A stretch of DNA of 64,000 bases from Axinella damicornis (taxonomy: Eukaryota; Porifera; Demospongiae; Axinellida; Axinellidae). Below are positions 35,116 to 46,200 of this stretch, in pieces. The stretch is from contig OZ007514.1 in the NCBI GenBank assembly GCA_963931865.1, forward strand, positions 11,333,478 through 11,397,477. Reading direction: 5' to 3'. The first letter of the stretch is position 1; each line of letters begins with the position of its first letter. The position numbers were made by a program, and so were the translations under genes. The notes beneath the pieces were generated by a model that saw only the letters and a list, made by a program, of their open reading frames with translations, did not search any database and had not been told where the DNA came from.

Positions 35116-35568
35116 TTGCTATACATTGTCCATGATAAACGAATGACGTACCGGCAGTGGCAAGTAGTAGAAGATGGATGGAAAAAGCACAACCACACAA
35201 ACCGCCAAAAGCAGCGCAGCCTTCAGGAACTCGTATACGAACTGACGCGCATAGGGCGCCAGCGCTGTTTTCGTTCGCTATATTTCTCAGCGCCAGGTTC
35301 GTTGTTGGACTCTGTAGCGACTAGCCGCTGGTTGACCTGCTGTGATTCGTTGATCTGCTGCGATTCGTTCATCTGTTGCCATTTGTTGATCTGCTGCGAT
35401 TCTTTCATCTGCGATCCGTTCACGATCTGCTGCGATCCGTTGATCGGCTGCGATTCGCTGTTCTGCTCCAGTGCAGTTAACTCCACCCATGTTGTCTCAT
35501 CTTCCCCACTCATCATGTAAACATTTCGTTGACGGACTTGGCGTGACGTACTCTATCCATCGACTTGG

Positions 35569-35576
35569 CTTTATAC
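35569..35576 (-). promoter_or_regulatory. TATA-like box upstream of gene B exon 1
   Basis: Minus-strand GTATAAAG, 53 bp before the ATG. The same box and spacing occur in D (47812-47819) and E (60155-60162). Gene A lacks it. Confidence 0.5.
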
Positions 35577-36584
35577 TCAAATCAAGAGATGTGTAAGGCT
35601 TCACACAGTAAAACGGTATACGTCAAGTCAAGTCAAAGTGTAATTGAGACCCCGGTGAAGGGAGGCATACATGCCACATACAGAACAAAAATACACATAA
35701 ACAAAGTCAAGGTGTTCACTGCTGGGACTTCATTGAAACTGCAGCCTCCTTTACAGGGTTCCCAGTGTCGGCAGCAGGCACTGAAGGGGCTACCCTCCCA
35801 TCCATGACAAGTATAGACACTGGCACTCGCCATGTGAGCCCACCTATATAGCACTGGAAAGACTCCGGCAAACTTCAGCCTGTCGGCATCCCGCACCAAA
35901 AGGGCTACCCATCCCACCATGATCGGAAGAGTACACACAACACTCTGGGGAGTACACACACCTCAGAGCAGGTATCTGGCAGACCATGTGCACGTGACTA
36001 GCATGCTTGAGTTTAGGTTGGAACTTGGCAGCAGCTCGCTCAGCCACTAACAGACGACACCTCCAGTAAACAGGATCCAAGGAGATACACCTCTTCGTTC
36101 AACAGAATTGCAACACAGACGGTCGTGGACTAGAAGTTCATGAGCTGGGAGCAGTGAAAACACTCAGAAACTGACAGCAACCAAGAGTTGCCAATTAGCC
36201 ACTTCGACAGAGGGCTAGGAACTTTACACGCCTCTTTTACTACAGACAAACATTAGTAGTGCACAACTGACATTTGTGTGGATTCAATGCCTATAAGTAT
36301 CCATCAGTTATTTGCTCAAAGACTGTGCGTGCAAAAGTTCAGTAGCTAGTTGCTAGGAGAAATGTGTCACTGCCCAGATTATCTGAGGGTCAAGTGGACA
36401 GACGATATTTTACGGGGATGCGGTTAGTTAGCCTTGTCCCCAGGATCAAAACTTGAGTCGTACAAGTCATACAAACTTCAATTTTAGTGGACAAACAATG
36501 CAAATCTAGCTCTAAAAACTCAATATTGCATAACACGATAATGATACATAATAAATTATGTGGAGTTAATATCGTTATTGTACT

Positions 36585-36977
36585 TCATTCTTTTCTGGGG
36601 TGGAATATTGCAAATCGGTCACGCCAGGTCTTGAATTTCTGCTTCATCTCCCTGACGTTAACCGCAAAGACGACATTCACAGCAGGGAATATACCCAGTA
36701 GGATGTAAGAGGTTGATGGGTTTGACATTTGTTGAAATGAATCTCTCAGTCTGTCACAAGAATTCTCGGGATTGAGACCAGCAGTCTCACACAGCCAGTA
36801 TGCTGCTACTGCATCTACAAATAACTTTCCATTTCTAGATCTGGTATTGACGGTGAATGCTGTGAGCGCAACCACTCCCATTAGAATACAATAGCACAGA
36901 ATGATCAGACTTTTTCGCTCAGCAGTTCCAATCTTGAAGGGGTGCTTGGAATTCTTCACTCTGAACAAGCCAAGGTG
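36585..36977 (-). pseudogene. Orphan Frizzled-like terminal exon
   Basis: Open exon 7 (131 codons, TM6-TM7, REMKQKFKTW) with an intact AG acceptor. It is nearly identical to exon 7 of genes E and F but lacks LT(S) before the TSYILLG segment. No exon 6 follows upstream: homology to gene F ends here and unrelated repeats begin. It is the remnant of a receptor gene truncated by rearrangement. Confidence 0.75.
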
Positions 36978-37029
36978 CTGTGCATGCAATTGGAGATAAG
37001 AATTAGTTTATTAACCAAAGCAACTTCTT

Positions 37030-37203
37030 ACAACCCCCCTACAGAGATCTTTTTCCATATACGTGTATAATGGAAAAAGATATGTAGGGGGATTGTATAC
37101 TTCACTGTTTTGTGTGATCATCCCTGCCATGTTTCCTTACTTTTTGCCGTTCTGGTATCCCTACATCCTGTTACATTTTCAAATGTTTTTTATTACTTGT
37201 TTA
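37030..37203. mobile_element. Half copy of the 276-bp foldback MITE
   Basis: Matches the centre and right arm of 19678-19953. The left arm is lost at the rearrangement joint next to the orphan exon. Confidence 0.75.
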
Positions 37204-37787
37204 TGTCTTTTTTTAGCAGCAGCGCATGCAATTTGCCATCACAGAGCAGAAGTCGGTGCCCTCACAGGTAGTAGGAGCCCTTGCTTTGGTATACGGACTC
37301 CGGTATTCACATTGGCTGAAGAATCAGACCCAAGTCAACCCTTTTCTGGATGAATACTAAGGCAGTAATCCCTGTCTGAACTCTGAAGACCATAATATAC
37401 CAGAAGTAGCAAGATTTATAATCGGCACACACAGAACACAGTAGGTAGTAACGTACATAAATTATACGCAGAGTAACCAGAGTTTAGAATTTACCTCGGT
37501 TTTATGAAGTCTAATTCAGCGATCTTGAGCAATAAATACGTTCGTTGCTAAGTTATCGCGCATGCGTACAAACGAGAAAATGGCGTGACTAAAGAAGCCA
37601 TAGTTATTGAGTGGGCAGCTGCAGCCGCCTGGTGAAAACTTGGAGGTTACAAAAAAGCGATGGCCAGGTGCACTGCTCGGTGCGAAATGCTGCTGTTTCG
37701 TGCGAAAACCATCATGAGAGATTGAGTCTACGTTAAGCTAGCCCGTCTGAAGAAAGAAAGAAAGAAAGAAAGAAAGGAAGGAAGGAA

Positions 37788-37869
<82 letters not shown>

Positions 37870-37990
37870 AAAAAAGAAAGAAGAAAGAAAAACAATTTGC
37901 CCGTTTTGCGAGTACCTGGTGTGGTACTTTCGCGACGGTTTTTCACGACGCGAGGAGTCTTGTTGGTCATGAAAACACTGGAAGATGATT
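37203..37990. repeat. Duplicated promoter-like segment, copy 2
   Basis: Partner of 19970-20760, including GCGCATGCGT and GAGAAAATGGCG. A GAAA microsatellite has expanded inside it (37750-37890). Confidence 0.5.
37750..37890. repeat. (GAAA)n microsatellite
   Basis: About 140 bp of GAAA/GAAG repeats. The paralogous site near 20550 has only a few gaa units. Confidence 0.95.
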
Positions 37991-38097
37991 TTTTTTTTTT
38001 TGGAGTGAAAAAATGTAATGTGAAGAGCAGGAAATGAATATAGCTAGCTAGCTAGCTATAGCTGCAAGTGAGTTAGAAAAATGTTTTAAGAAAATGT

Positions 38098-38506
38098 TCA
38101 CAGTGAAATGTTTGCTTCTGCCACAACCAGGTCAGTTGGGAGGGGAGTTTGTTTGAAAGCCCGACCTCCTGCGGAGCGTGCCCCACGTATGCACTGAATT
38201 GATGATCTCAGGAGGGCGAACGACAGCTTACATCTCATATATGCTAGTGTGCTGCAGTAAGGTTGTTCCCACTTCTCGGCTAGCATTGTGGCCAGACGCT
38301 TGTACGTGATGTTCGCTGCATTGGCACATCCACCAGAGAGGGACATGACAAGAGGGGTAAACGAACCATGTTCTACCTCTCGAACCCGTTGTTCATAGGC
38401 TCTGATCTTTGCTCTCTCATGTTTCTTGTAGGTGGAGGCAAGGCTTTGTTGGCGATTTGAGGGGGCCTGAGGGTTGAATATACGCAAAATACGCCGGTTC
38501 AAAGCT

Positions 38507-38538
<32 letters not shown>

Positions 38539-39372
38539 AGAAACCGTTTGCTGCAATGTCCAATCTGGCACATCTTCAGTTATTGCAGAGGCACCAGTGA
38601 GGGTTTCACCTGTGATGGGCTGTAACGTCGGCTCAATGCAGACATCATTACAGACTTCCGACAGCCAGCCACCTACAGTGTCATGGACCTCGTTGTGCCT
38701 GATGGAGGGGAAACCTCCTTTAGGGCAAGAGAGTGCATGAAGTGGGTCCCACAGGCACAGTTGGTGGGGACGTTTGAGGGAAGCCAGCCATACCTCAAGG
38801 CCATAGCATCCCTGAATGCACCCTTATGGAGTGAGAATCCATAATCTTCGAGGGGGAGGGAGGTTAGCCAGGTTGATGCACCCTTCTCCTGTGCAAGGTC
38901 CATGGCGTGTTTCAGTGAAGCCTTCAGGGTGACCTTGAGAGTGGCAGCAGAGGACTTCAAGATATCCTGCCTCTGCTTGCGGACTTCTTGCTTTGCACGC
39001 ATTTGGGCTGCAAGGGTATCCCCAGAGTACTCAGTTACTTGACATTTGATGAGGTGATTCAGAGGGGCCGAGATGGAGACAGAGGCATCAAATTCTCTGG
39101 AAGAAGAACTGGCAGGGTTGACAATGCCAAGCCCTCCAAGACGGGCCGGCAGGGCAAAGAGCTCACGTTCCAAGTCGTTTGGTGGAACTCTGCCTGTCCA
39201 GGCAGGAATGAGATTAGAGTGGATAATATCCTCCAAGGGTTGTAGCAGATGTTCACAGGCAGGTGAACTTGTGAACAAAACCATGTGTAAAGGCTGCAAA
39301 AGCCGCATGTGGTTGGGTGAGAGCTACGTTTGCCAAACGAAGGAGTTCCTCCTTCCACTCCAAGACTTTCTC
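38098..39372 (-). pseudogene. Retroelement pol C-terminal region, decayed
   Basis: Minus-strand frames encode conserved stretches from the C-terminal part of a reverse-transcriptase polyprotein that I recall from other invertebrate genomes: LPARLGGLGIVNP, LPLEDYGFSLHKGAFRDA, LRYGWLPSN, then REVEHGSFTPLV and CKLSFALLRSSIQCIRGARS. At least two frameshifts and an expanded C/G run (38508-38538) interrupt it, and the RT core itself is outside or lost. Family assignment is from memory and tentative. The region 39373-40232 beyond it has no recognised gene. Confidence 0.65.
38508..38538 (+). repeat. C31 homopolymer
   Basis: 31 C inside the decayed retroelement frame. Confidence 0.9.
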
Positions 39373-40215
39373 AGTCACACATACAGCGTCTAACCTCCCA
39401 GTCAGTCGCCCATTCTATAATTGTCATGGTAAATGGGGAAGCTGGCAACTTCCTATAGTAGACGTGTGGTACAGGTACTAGCTGCATGCCAGTGCATGTT
39501 ACGTTATTCACTAGATTCACACTGTTAAAATTGGGGTGCTCCCTCATGTTCCAGAATAACACCCTGAGTATCACCAGCTGCCATTGAGGGAATCACCAGC
39601 TGCCATCAAGGGCATGAAATGTTTCATTGTAGGTACAGACTAACTTCAAACTTAAATGTCTCCAGCTCAGCAATAGTTGCTCAGAGGCTCAACAACCGAA
39701 CTTCAGAATGTTTCACTGAACCCGGTGTACTTGCATACTTACTCAATAATTATTGATGTTTGAGAAGGTCAGTACTGTTTAGATACAGTGAAGTAGGCAA
39801 AAGTGGATTGTTTTCGCACCACAGAAATTATTGAGTACGTAACTTTAAAATGGCATCATAAACTTAGATTCTGAGAATAGTGCTTAAAGGTGCTGTACAG
39901 GCCTGATAGGATACCCATCAATATGTGTCACGTGACATACCTGTATCTAATGTGAGCATTGAAACACCATCTCAATTGTTAAATTTTTACAGTATTGGCT
40001 ACAATGCAGTATTGGGTACAATAGGAAACGAGCATCAAATGAACAGGAATACATTATAGTGGGCAAAATATCACCTATAAATTAAATACGAACAGGATAC
40101 AGTTTTGTGCCATTCTCAATGATTACTGTTTACTGTTTATGAGCATAATAATTGTAACAGCGTGTGCTCAATGTCCTTCCTGTATACAATCCAGCTCTAA
40201 TACCATTGTCAGATA

Positions 40216-40221
40216 TTTATT
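40216..40221 (-). terminator. Possible polyadenylation signal of gene D
   Basis: AATAAA on the minus strand 12 bp beyond the stop codon. If used, the 3' UTR would be very short. Confidence 0.35.
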
Positions 40222-40232
40222 TTGTGCCATTC

Positions 40233-43200
40233 TCAATGCTGTTTGAGAGCATGATTTGTAGTACTTCCATTGTTGTCTCTACTTCCTTCTTTACTGGGGT
40301 AGAACATTGTAGCTCGGCCACACCAGGTCTTGAACTTCTGGTTTATCTCCTTGAAGTTGACTGCAAATGTGAGATTCACTGCGGAAAATAAACTTATTAA
40401 GACGTAGGAAACTGCTGTTAATCCTGGGTACGTAAATTGTTCAAATGACTCCCTCTGCCCGTCACAGGAATTCTCTGAATTGACACCTGCGATCTCACAC
40501 TGCCAGTATTCCGCTACTGCGTCTGAAAACATTGCGGCATTTCTGGTAGAGATGGTGAACCCTGTGAGAGCAATCACTCCCAATAGAACATAATAGCAGA
40601 AAATGATCAGACTTTTTCGCTCAGCAGTTCCGACTTTGAAGGGGTGCTTTGAAAGCTTCGTCCTGAACAAGCCATGGTGCTGCAAATTGGAGATAACAAT
40701 ACGTTGATATGCAGTTCTTCCAAAAATAAGACTACACATGAAATTTAGCAGTTTCATCTTGTGAAGGTATCACAATTAAATTGCCTAGATTATGTGGTCA
40801 CTGAAAATCGTTTTGTGGCCATCAAACAGTAAAGTTTATACATGCAGTGCGTACAATCAGTGACTAGAAGTGCTAGCTAAGGACCCTCAGATAAAGCTTA
40901 TATAGAACTTCTCCTGCGAACAGGGATTTTATGAAACTTTATGTCCATGGCAAGGAACCGCACCGATAGCCAATGGCTAATACAAAGCTGTGTGCAATAA
41001 TACAAAGCTGTGTGCAATATCAGTTCACTAAAAGAGTCAGTCACCTCTTAGTTCGGAAGATTTTTACCTTACAGATATAAATATGGTCTTCCAACCAAAG
41101 CTGTAAGCCTCAACCATGCACATTGTAAGGAAAATGATTTGGAGTGCTGAAGCTGATCCTATTGAAACTAATACTGCCATTGACTGAGGCAGCATGCGAC
41201 CACCTGTAGATAGTGTGACTGCATTGGTATGTGTTTGTAGGGCTTGCAGAAATGGATTCACTGACAGTCATGACGTCGACTATATACGACTGTTAAAAAT
41301 GTGGTGCTATAAACGGCACCAAGTGTGTCACTTTTGGAACAATTTTCCACTCCAAAAGTGACATAGCTACTTGGTAGCACTTCATTTTAGCAGTGTGTAT
41401 ATGGAGATGCATGCAATACCACGTGCAGTTTCCTCTTCCCAGTGATCCTAGTGGCATTCATGCAGAAGTTTGGGTTCATATCCTAGGATTATTCTGTGTA
41501 TGGTTGATCCTCACTTTCCCGGCATCACTATAGAAACATTAAACTATGTCATTGTACAAGGACGTGACTGTATAGTACAAGAGCTATTGGAAAAGTGTTG
41601 CTAAGATTAACATGTACCTTGTGAATGGTCCAGAATATTATGATAACCAGTGGAACTCCAATGGCAAGAGCAATGTTGATGGGTAGAACCAGAGAGTAGA
41701 ATGTTGCATCTGCTTCCAAGCTGGTACACAGTATGGGAGGGAATCTTGTTAGTCCAAATCCCCTTGAGTTAGGAGTCCCAGCAGTAAAGGCCACAATTAC
41801 GGGGAGGGTTGGCAGGACAAGTCCCATGATCACCATCACAATGTGGATATACTTTACGCGGTCTGCCTCTTTAAATGATCTAGCATGAAAAGGGAATTGT
41901 ATCCCCCAAAATAGTGACACCACGTGACAGAACCACCACACAACAAGCTGAAGTAGACCGTAGTAGATCACTATTCCTGCAGAGGTGGAGGCAAGCATTG
42001 TGTAAGTGTAGCCCCATCCCCAGTCTTTACCACCCCCAATCTTTGCATACAAGTAATAAAGACCGTATAGGAAAGACATTATAGTGTGGCAAAGAATTCT
42101 GCTTCTTCAATGAGTCTTCAGTAACCAGTTAAATGTTCCTTGCAAGATACATAATAACAAGGGGCAACCACACTCCTGTAGCCGCGTTGCAAGTGGTTGC
42201 AACTAGCTGGTCATGCAAAATTAACAGCAACGCGGTGAGTTTATCGACATATGTGAGCATCAGTGAACAACAGTGATCACAGCTGTGTGGTCAGAATCTT
42301 TGTGGGGCCTTCATAAGAGCTGTACTGGCAACCACTGTTGAAGAGAGTGATCGAGCAATGGCGGACGACAGCACAACAAAAGCGCTTGTATCACCGCCAC
42401 CAAAGTGAGTTTCAGCACAAATATTTTGCGTGCGTTTTTGTACCACTGCATGATAGCGATCATGACGGTGTAGTCAGATGCTGTCACTGGTTGGTAAACA
42501 GTTAAGCCATTGCTTATACTGGTTGGTAAAGTGCTAAACCTTTGTTTATAACAGGTGCCTTGACTCTTTTTGGCTGACCCGTCAAGCAACCACAGACCTG
42601 TCAATGTGCAAAAGGCTGTTGGGCCAACAAGCTGGGCTTCCCCCATCTCAAAAAGGATCAAATGTTCTGAACTGCAGTACAGTGAGGTTCTGTCCATGTA
42701 GGTGATCAGGAGAGGCAGATCTGAAAAGAGGAATAAGAATAAGAATAAAGAGGGCATATGATTCAGAAGACTTAATTGTAGCATGAAGTTCCTATCCGCA
42801 CATGATCATGTGGTATAGTGTTACTTCAAACGGATCTTGGTTGGGTTGTACAAGTGCCTACATAGATGAGGTATATCCTTTGCATGTTGGAATGGACACT
42901 GGCATCTAGCTATTATATAATACCATATATGCATGTACGAACTATCCCATGATTCATGCATGGTTGTTCCATCCATCATAATTTTGTTGCACCAATACGT
43001 GTACAATCGAAAGCACCAATACGTGTACAATCAAAACTGGTGTTATATGTTATATCACAATGGCTTCTGTTGCAAGAGCCCACAGAGGTCTTCATAGAAT
43101 ATAGCCATCTTTTGAGACTGTTGGTCTATTATATGAGGGCTCACTTCCCAAGTATCTTTGGAAATGGCTGAAGGTAGCAAACTAGCCTCGTTCCCAGTCC

Positions 43201-46200
43201 CACACCCAACTTTTGTCGCTTGCAGTACGAAAAGCTGCAGTACGAAAAGCTGTGTGTGAGACTGGAAACGAGCTAGGCTATATCTGAACCACATCTGCGG
43301 TCTGAAGGCTACATGTCTCATACATGTTGGTATATCCACCTAGTGTGATCTCACACTATGATTTACTTGTTACAGCTGAATAGTAAATTGATATGATGAC
43401 TTACCTAATACCAGCAGTGTCACTGTCATGTACACCACAAATACTGATGGGAAGGTTAACCTACAAAAGTATTGAAAGAATGTTACTAAATTATATTAAA
43501 CAGCTACAAGCTGATTGGTTAAATTACCACCTTAGTGAAGCCAGCTATGGTGGAGGGAGTTAACCTCTGAACTCTGTAACACAGTTCTTATTAAGACAGG
43601 CTCTTCCTGTAGACCAGCACCTATAGTTGTCCTGCTGCCGCGAACATGAATTAAGTTGCACGAGACTGTGCTAATAATTATTGCAAAATAATTGCAATGC
43701 ATGTAGGACATGCATCAACTATAGATGCCCATCCCTTTGTATGGAGAACCTGAGGCTTACACTCATCTGCCAGCTCAATTGCTACACAACTGGTCTTTAT
43801 TAAATTTTCACATGCTTTAACTTCAACATTGAAAATCAATCCACTGTACCAAACTTACATGCGCTTCCATCGTATGCATGTGATGACCAGCACTGCTATG
43901 GAGGCAATCAAGCCAATGGCTGCTGACAGGATAACGACCACGTCGATGGCTAGCACAACTCCGTGTGAGTACTCTTCCCATCTTCCACACACTGGGAGGC
44001 AGAGTGAAATGTTGCTCACAGTAGTACAGGAAAAGTCTTCTTGGCATTGAAGTGTGCTACAGTTGACCTGCCCAGCCAATCCTGCTGATGGTAGAGGTGG
44101 GATGGTTGTCCCACCCTCCCCACCACTACCTCCTCCTGAATGTAATAAGATGAAATAGTATCATGTAATTGTGTGTGGCGAGCATATCAAATAATATATA
44201 AGAGAGGGTTGAACAACCAATTACCACTGATGGCTGATGCAGTACTTGGGAAGGATGCACACTCTGGCAGAGATGATCCACGCAGTGCGAGTAAGCTGTT
44301 TGCTGTAGCCCACTCGGATGCACACACATCTGTGCTGATGAGTACACATTCCTCGAACGTGGGCTGGTAGGCTCTGCCACGGCTGTCACACAACCCAAAT
44401 AAGTATAAACACAAGAATGGCTGGACAGCAGCTCGACACTCTGGGCTAGGACTTAGAAGGTCCAAGTTACTCAGAAGTTCGATTGCTTGTGCTTCTACTG
44501 CTTCCTGGTTGGTAGCTGAAATGTAAACATCCCTGCTGCTCAGCCTGTCAGGTAAGCAGCTTTGGAGTGGTAGCAGATGTTCTTGACAAGTTGGTTGAGT
44601 GTACGCAACACCAGAGGAACAATTCACAGCTTCTGTTCTGGCTAGTTGTTCAGTGCAAGTATCAGGAGTAGGGACACTGGACAAGTTGGTCTGATTTCCA
44701 TCAGCAGTTACCTGTGGATGAAGACGGGCATTAGGATGCAGTTCACTCTGTGCTCTGCATGGAATGGTGAAATAGTTGCCATAACCAAAGTCATTACAAA
44801 GAGTAAAACAGGCTCATAGCTGCTATAAAATTTTCAGGTTAAAGATATGACTAACCTATTTTCAGGTGCATGGTTGCCTGCTGTGATTAATATTTTGGTA
44901 TTCCTTTTAAATCAATGAAGCGAGTCGCATTGATAGACTGATCTATAATTATACCACAACAACGATTTAGTGTCACATTTACACCAGAATTTGATTCACT
45001 TAGAGTAAGCAACCGATATTATCACACAGATTTGTACCTGGGTCTACAGCTCCAAGTAGAAACATCTTACGAACTTCAAACATGCACGAACTTGCATTTC
45101 AAAGCGTGGGCTTCAGTCATATCTCATTTAGTTCCTAATTTTTCTCAGGTAAGCAGTAAGAGCTGTTTTGTACGTATTATCGCGCAGTGTTACATATTAT
45201 CGTGTAGCCGTATAGAAACTGTTCACACCAATTATCGCGCAGAGAGCATATCCTCCATTATGAATGAAAAACTTACAGAGAATGGTACAGATAGGCACAG
45301 AAAGGCAGGTAACGACAGCTGACGGTCTCCAACTTATGGCACGGGCTGTGCTTCCGTTCACATAACATAAGCTACCAAATAGTTGAGGGGCTTTGCAGTT
45401 CTTTTGGAGCTGTGCGATATATATAATAGGTACTGCACGATAATTGGTTGCTTACGCTAACCTCCCTGTATGTGTAGTTTGCGCAGGACACACGTCATTT
45501 GGGTAGTTGCTATATGGTAATACGTAGGTGTAGGTTTAAGTATTATTTAAATACCAGTTTGCAATGAATTACGGGTTTTTAGTGCACGAGGGCAATCTAG
45601 TTACCGGTTGAGGGCGGCGGATAATGCACGAGCGGAAGGTGAGTGCATTATTAACCGTTAAATAGATTGCCCTAGTGCACTAAACCCCATAATGCACTGC
45701 AAACTGGTATCTAAACTAAACGTACATACACATAGGGTATACTAGATCATGGTCTCGTTCCCAAGCCGTTTGGTTTCAGACAACGCACGGTTACTTAGCA
45801 CTAACCACTGAGCCGAAACAGCCGTTGGTCTTGGAAAAATGGCGATTAAATGTTCAGACATGTCATCGATTCTGACGCATCTGATTCGTTGAGGGTCACG
45901 TGAGTCACTGAGCAGTACAGCTGTGTTGCCATTACAGCTACAGTAATGGTTGCTACAATGGAGATTAAGAAATTGTTGCAGTGAGTATCACAGAGTCGGT
46001 AGACTCTATGTAGTACGACGTACATGTAATTTAAAGTGGTGAGCAAATTCAGTCTTATTAAATTGTCGTCATTGCCATAAATCTATAATCTACTATTGCA
46101 TAGTACTAATCATCGTTGCATGAGTGGGACAGTAGCTACTTTCTATTGTGAATGCAAACTGAGCAGCTGCACAGCTGCCTTCAAGCATTGACATTAGCTG

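Larger units (their letters stand above)
21739..35516 (-). pseudogene. Frizzled-like receptor, gene B (disabled)
   Basis: Recognisable exons: 35516-35152, 26555-26049, 25858-25582, 24553-24431, 23593-23235, 22167-21739. Four lesions are visible: a 2-bp insertion in exon 1 (near 35233) that shifts frame before the membrane segment; a 1-bp deletion in the CRD (near 26195) after CDSRG; the exon 2 donor changed from GT to AT; and no trace of the 56-nt exon 4 between 24554 and 25581. Exons 5, 6 and 7 remain open. Intron 1 has grown to 8.6 kb by insertion of a gypsy-type element (26753-29430), a LINE (33618-35115) and MITEs. The architecture matches gene E. Confidence 0.8.
29431..36977. repeat. Segmental duplication block 1 (partner 53148-60993)
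   Basis: Colinear with 53148-60993: foldback MITE, the repeat field, the pogo-like element, exon 1 of the receptor, and the next exon 7. Differences are private insertions: LINE, long C-runs and one tandem duplication. In block 1 the homology stops right after exon 7 (36977), where the rest of a receptor gene has been lost. Confidence 0.85.

Noticed and set aside
37728..37970. Ser-Phe-Leu repeat protein on the minus strand
   Set aside because: It is a GAAA microsatellite read in one frame. The paralogous segment lacks it.
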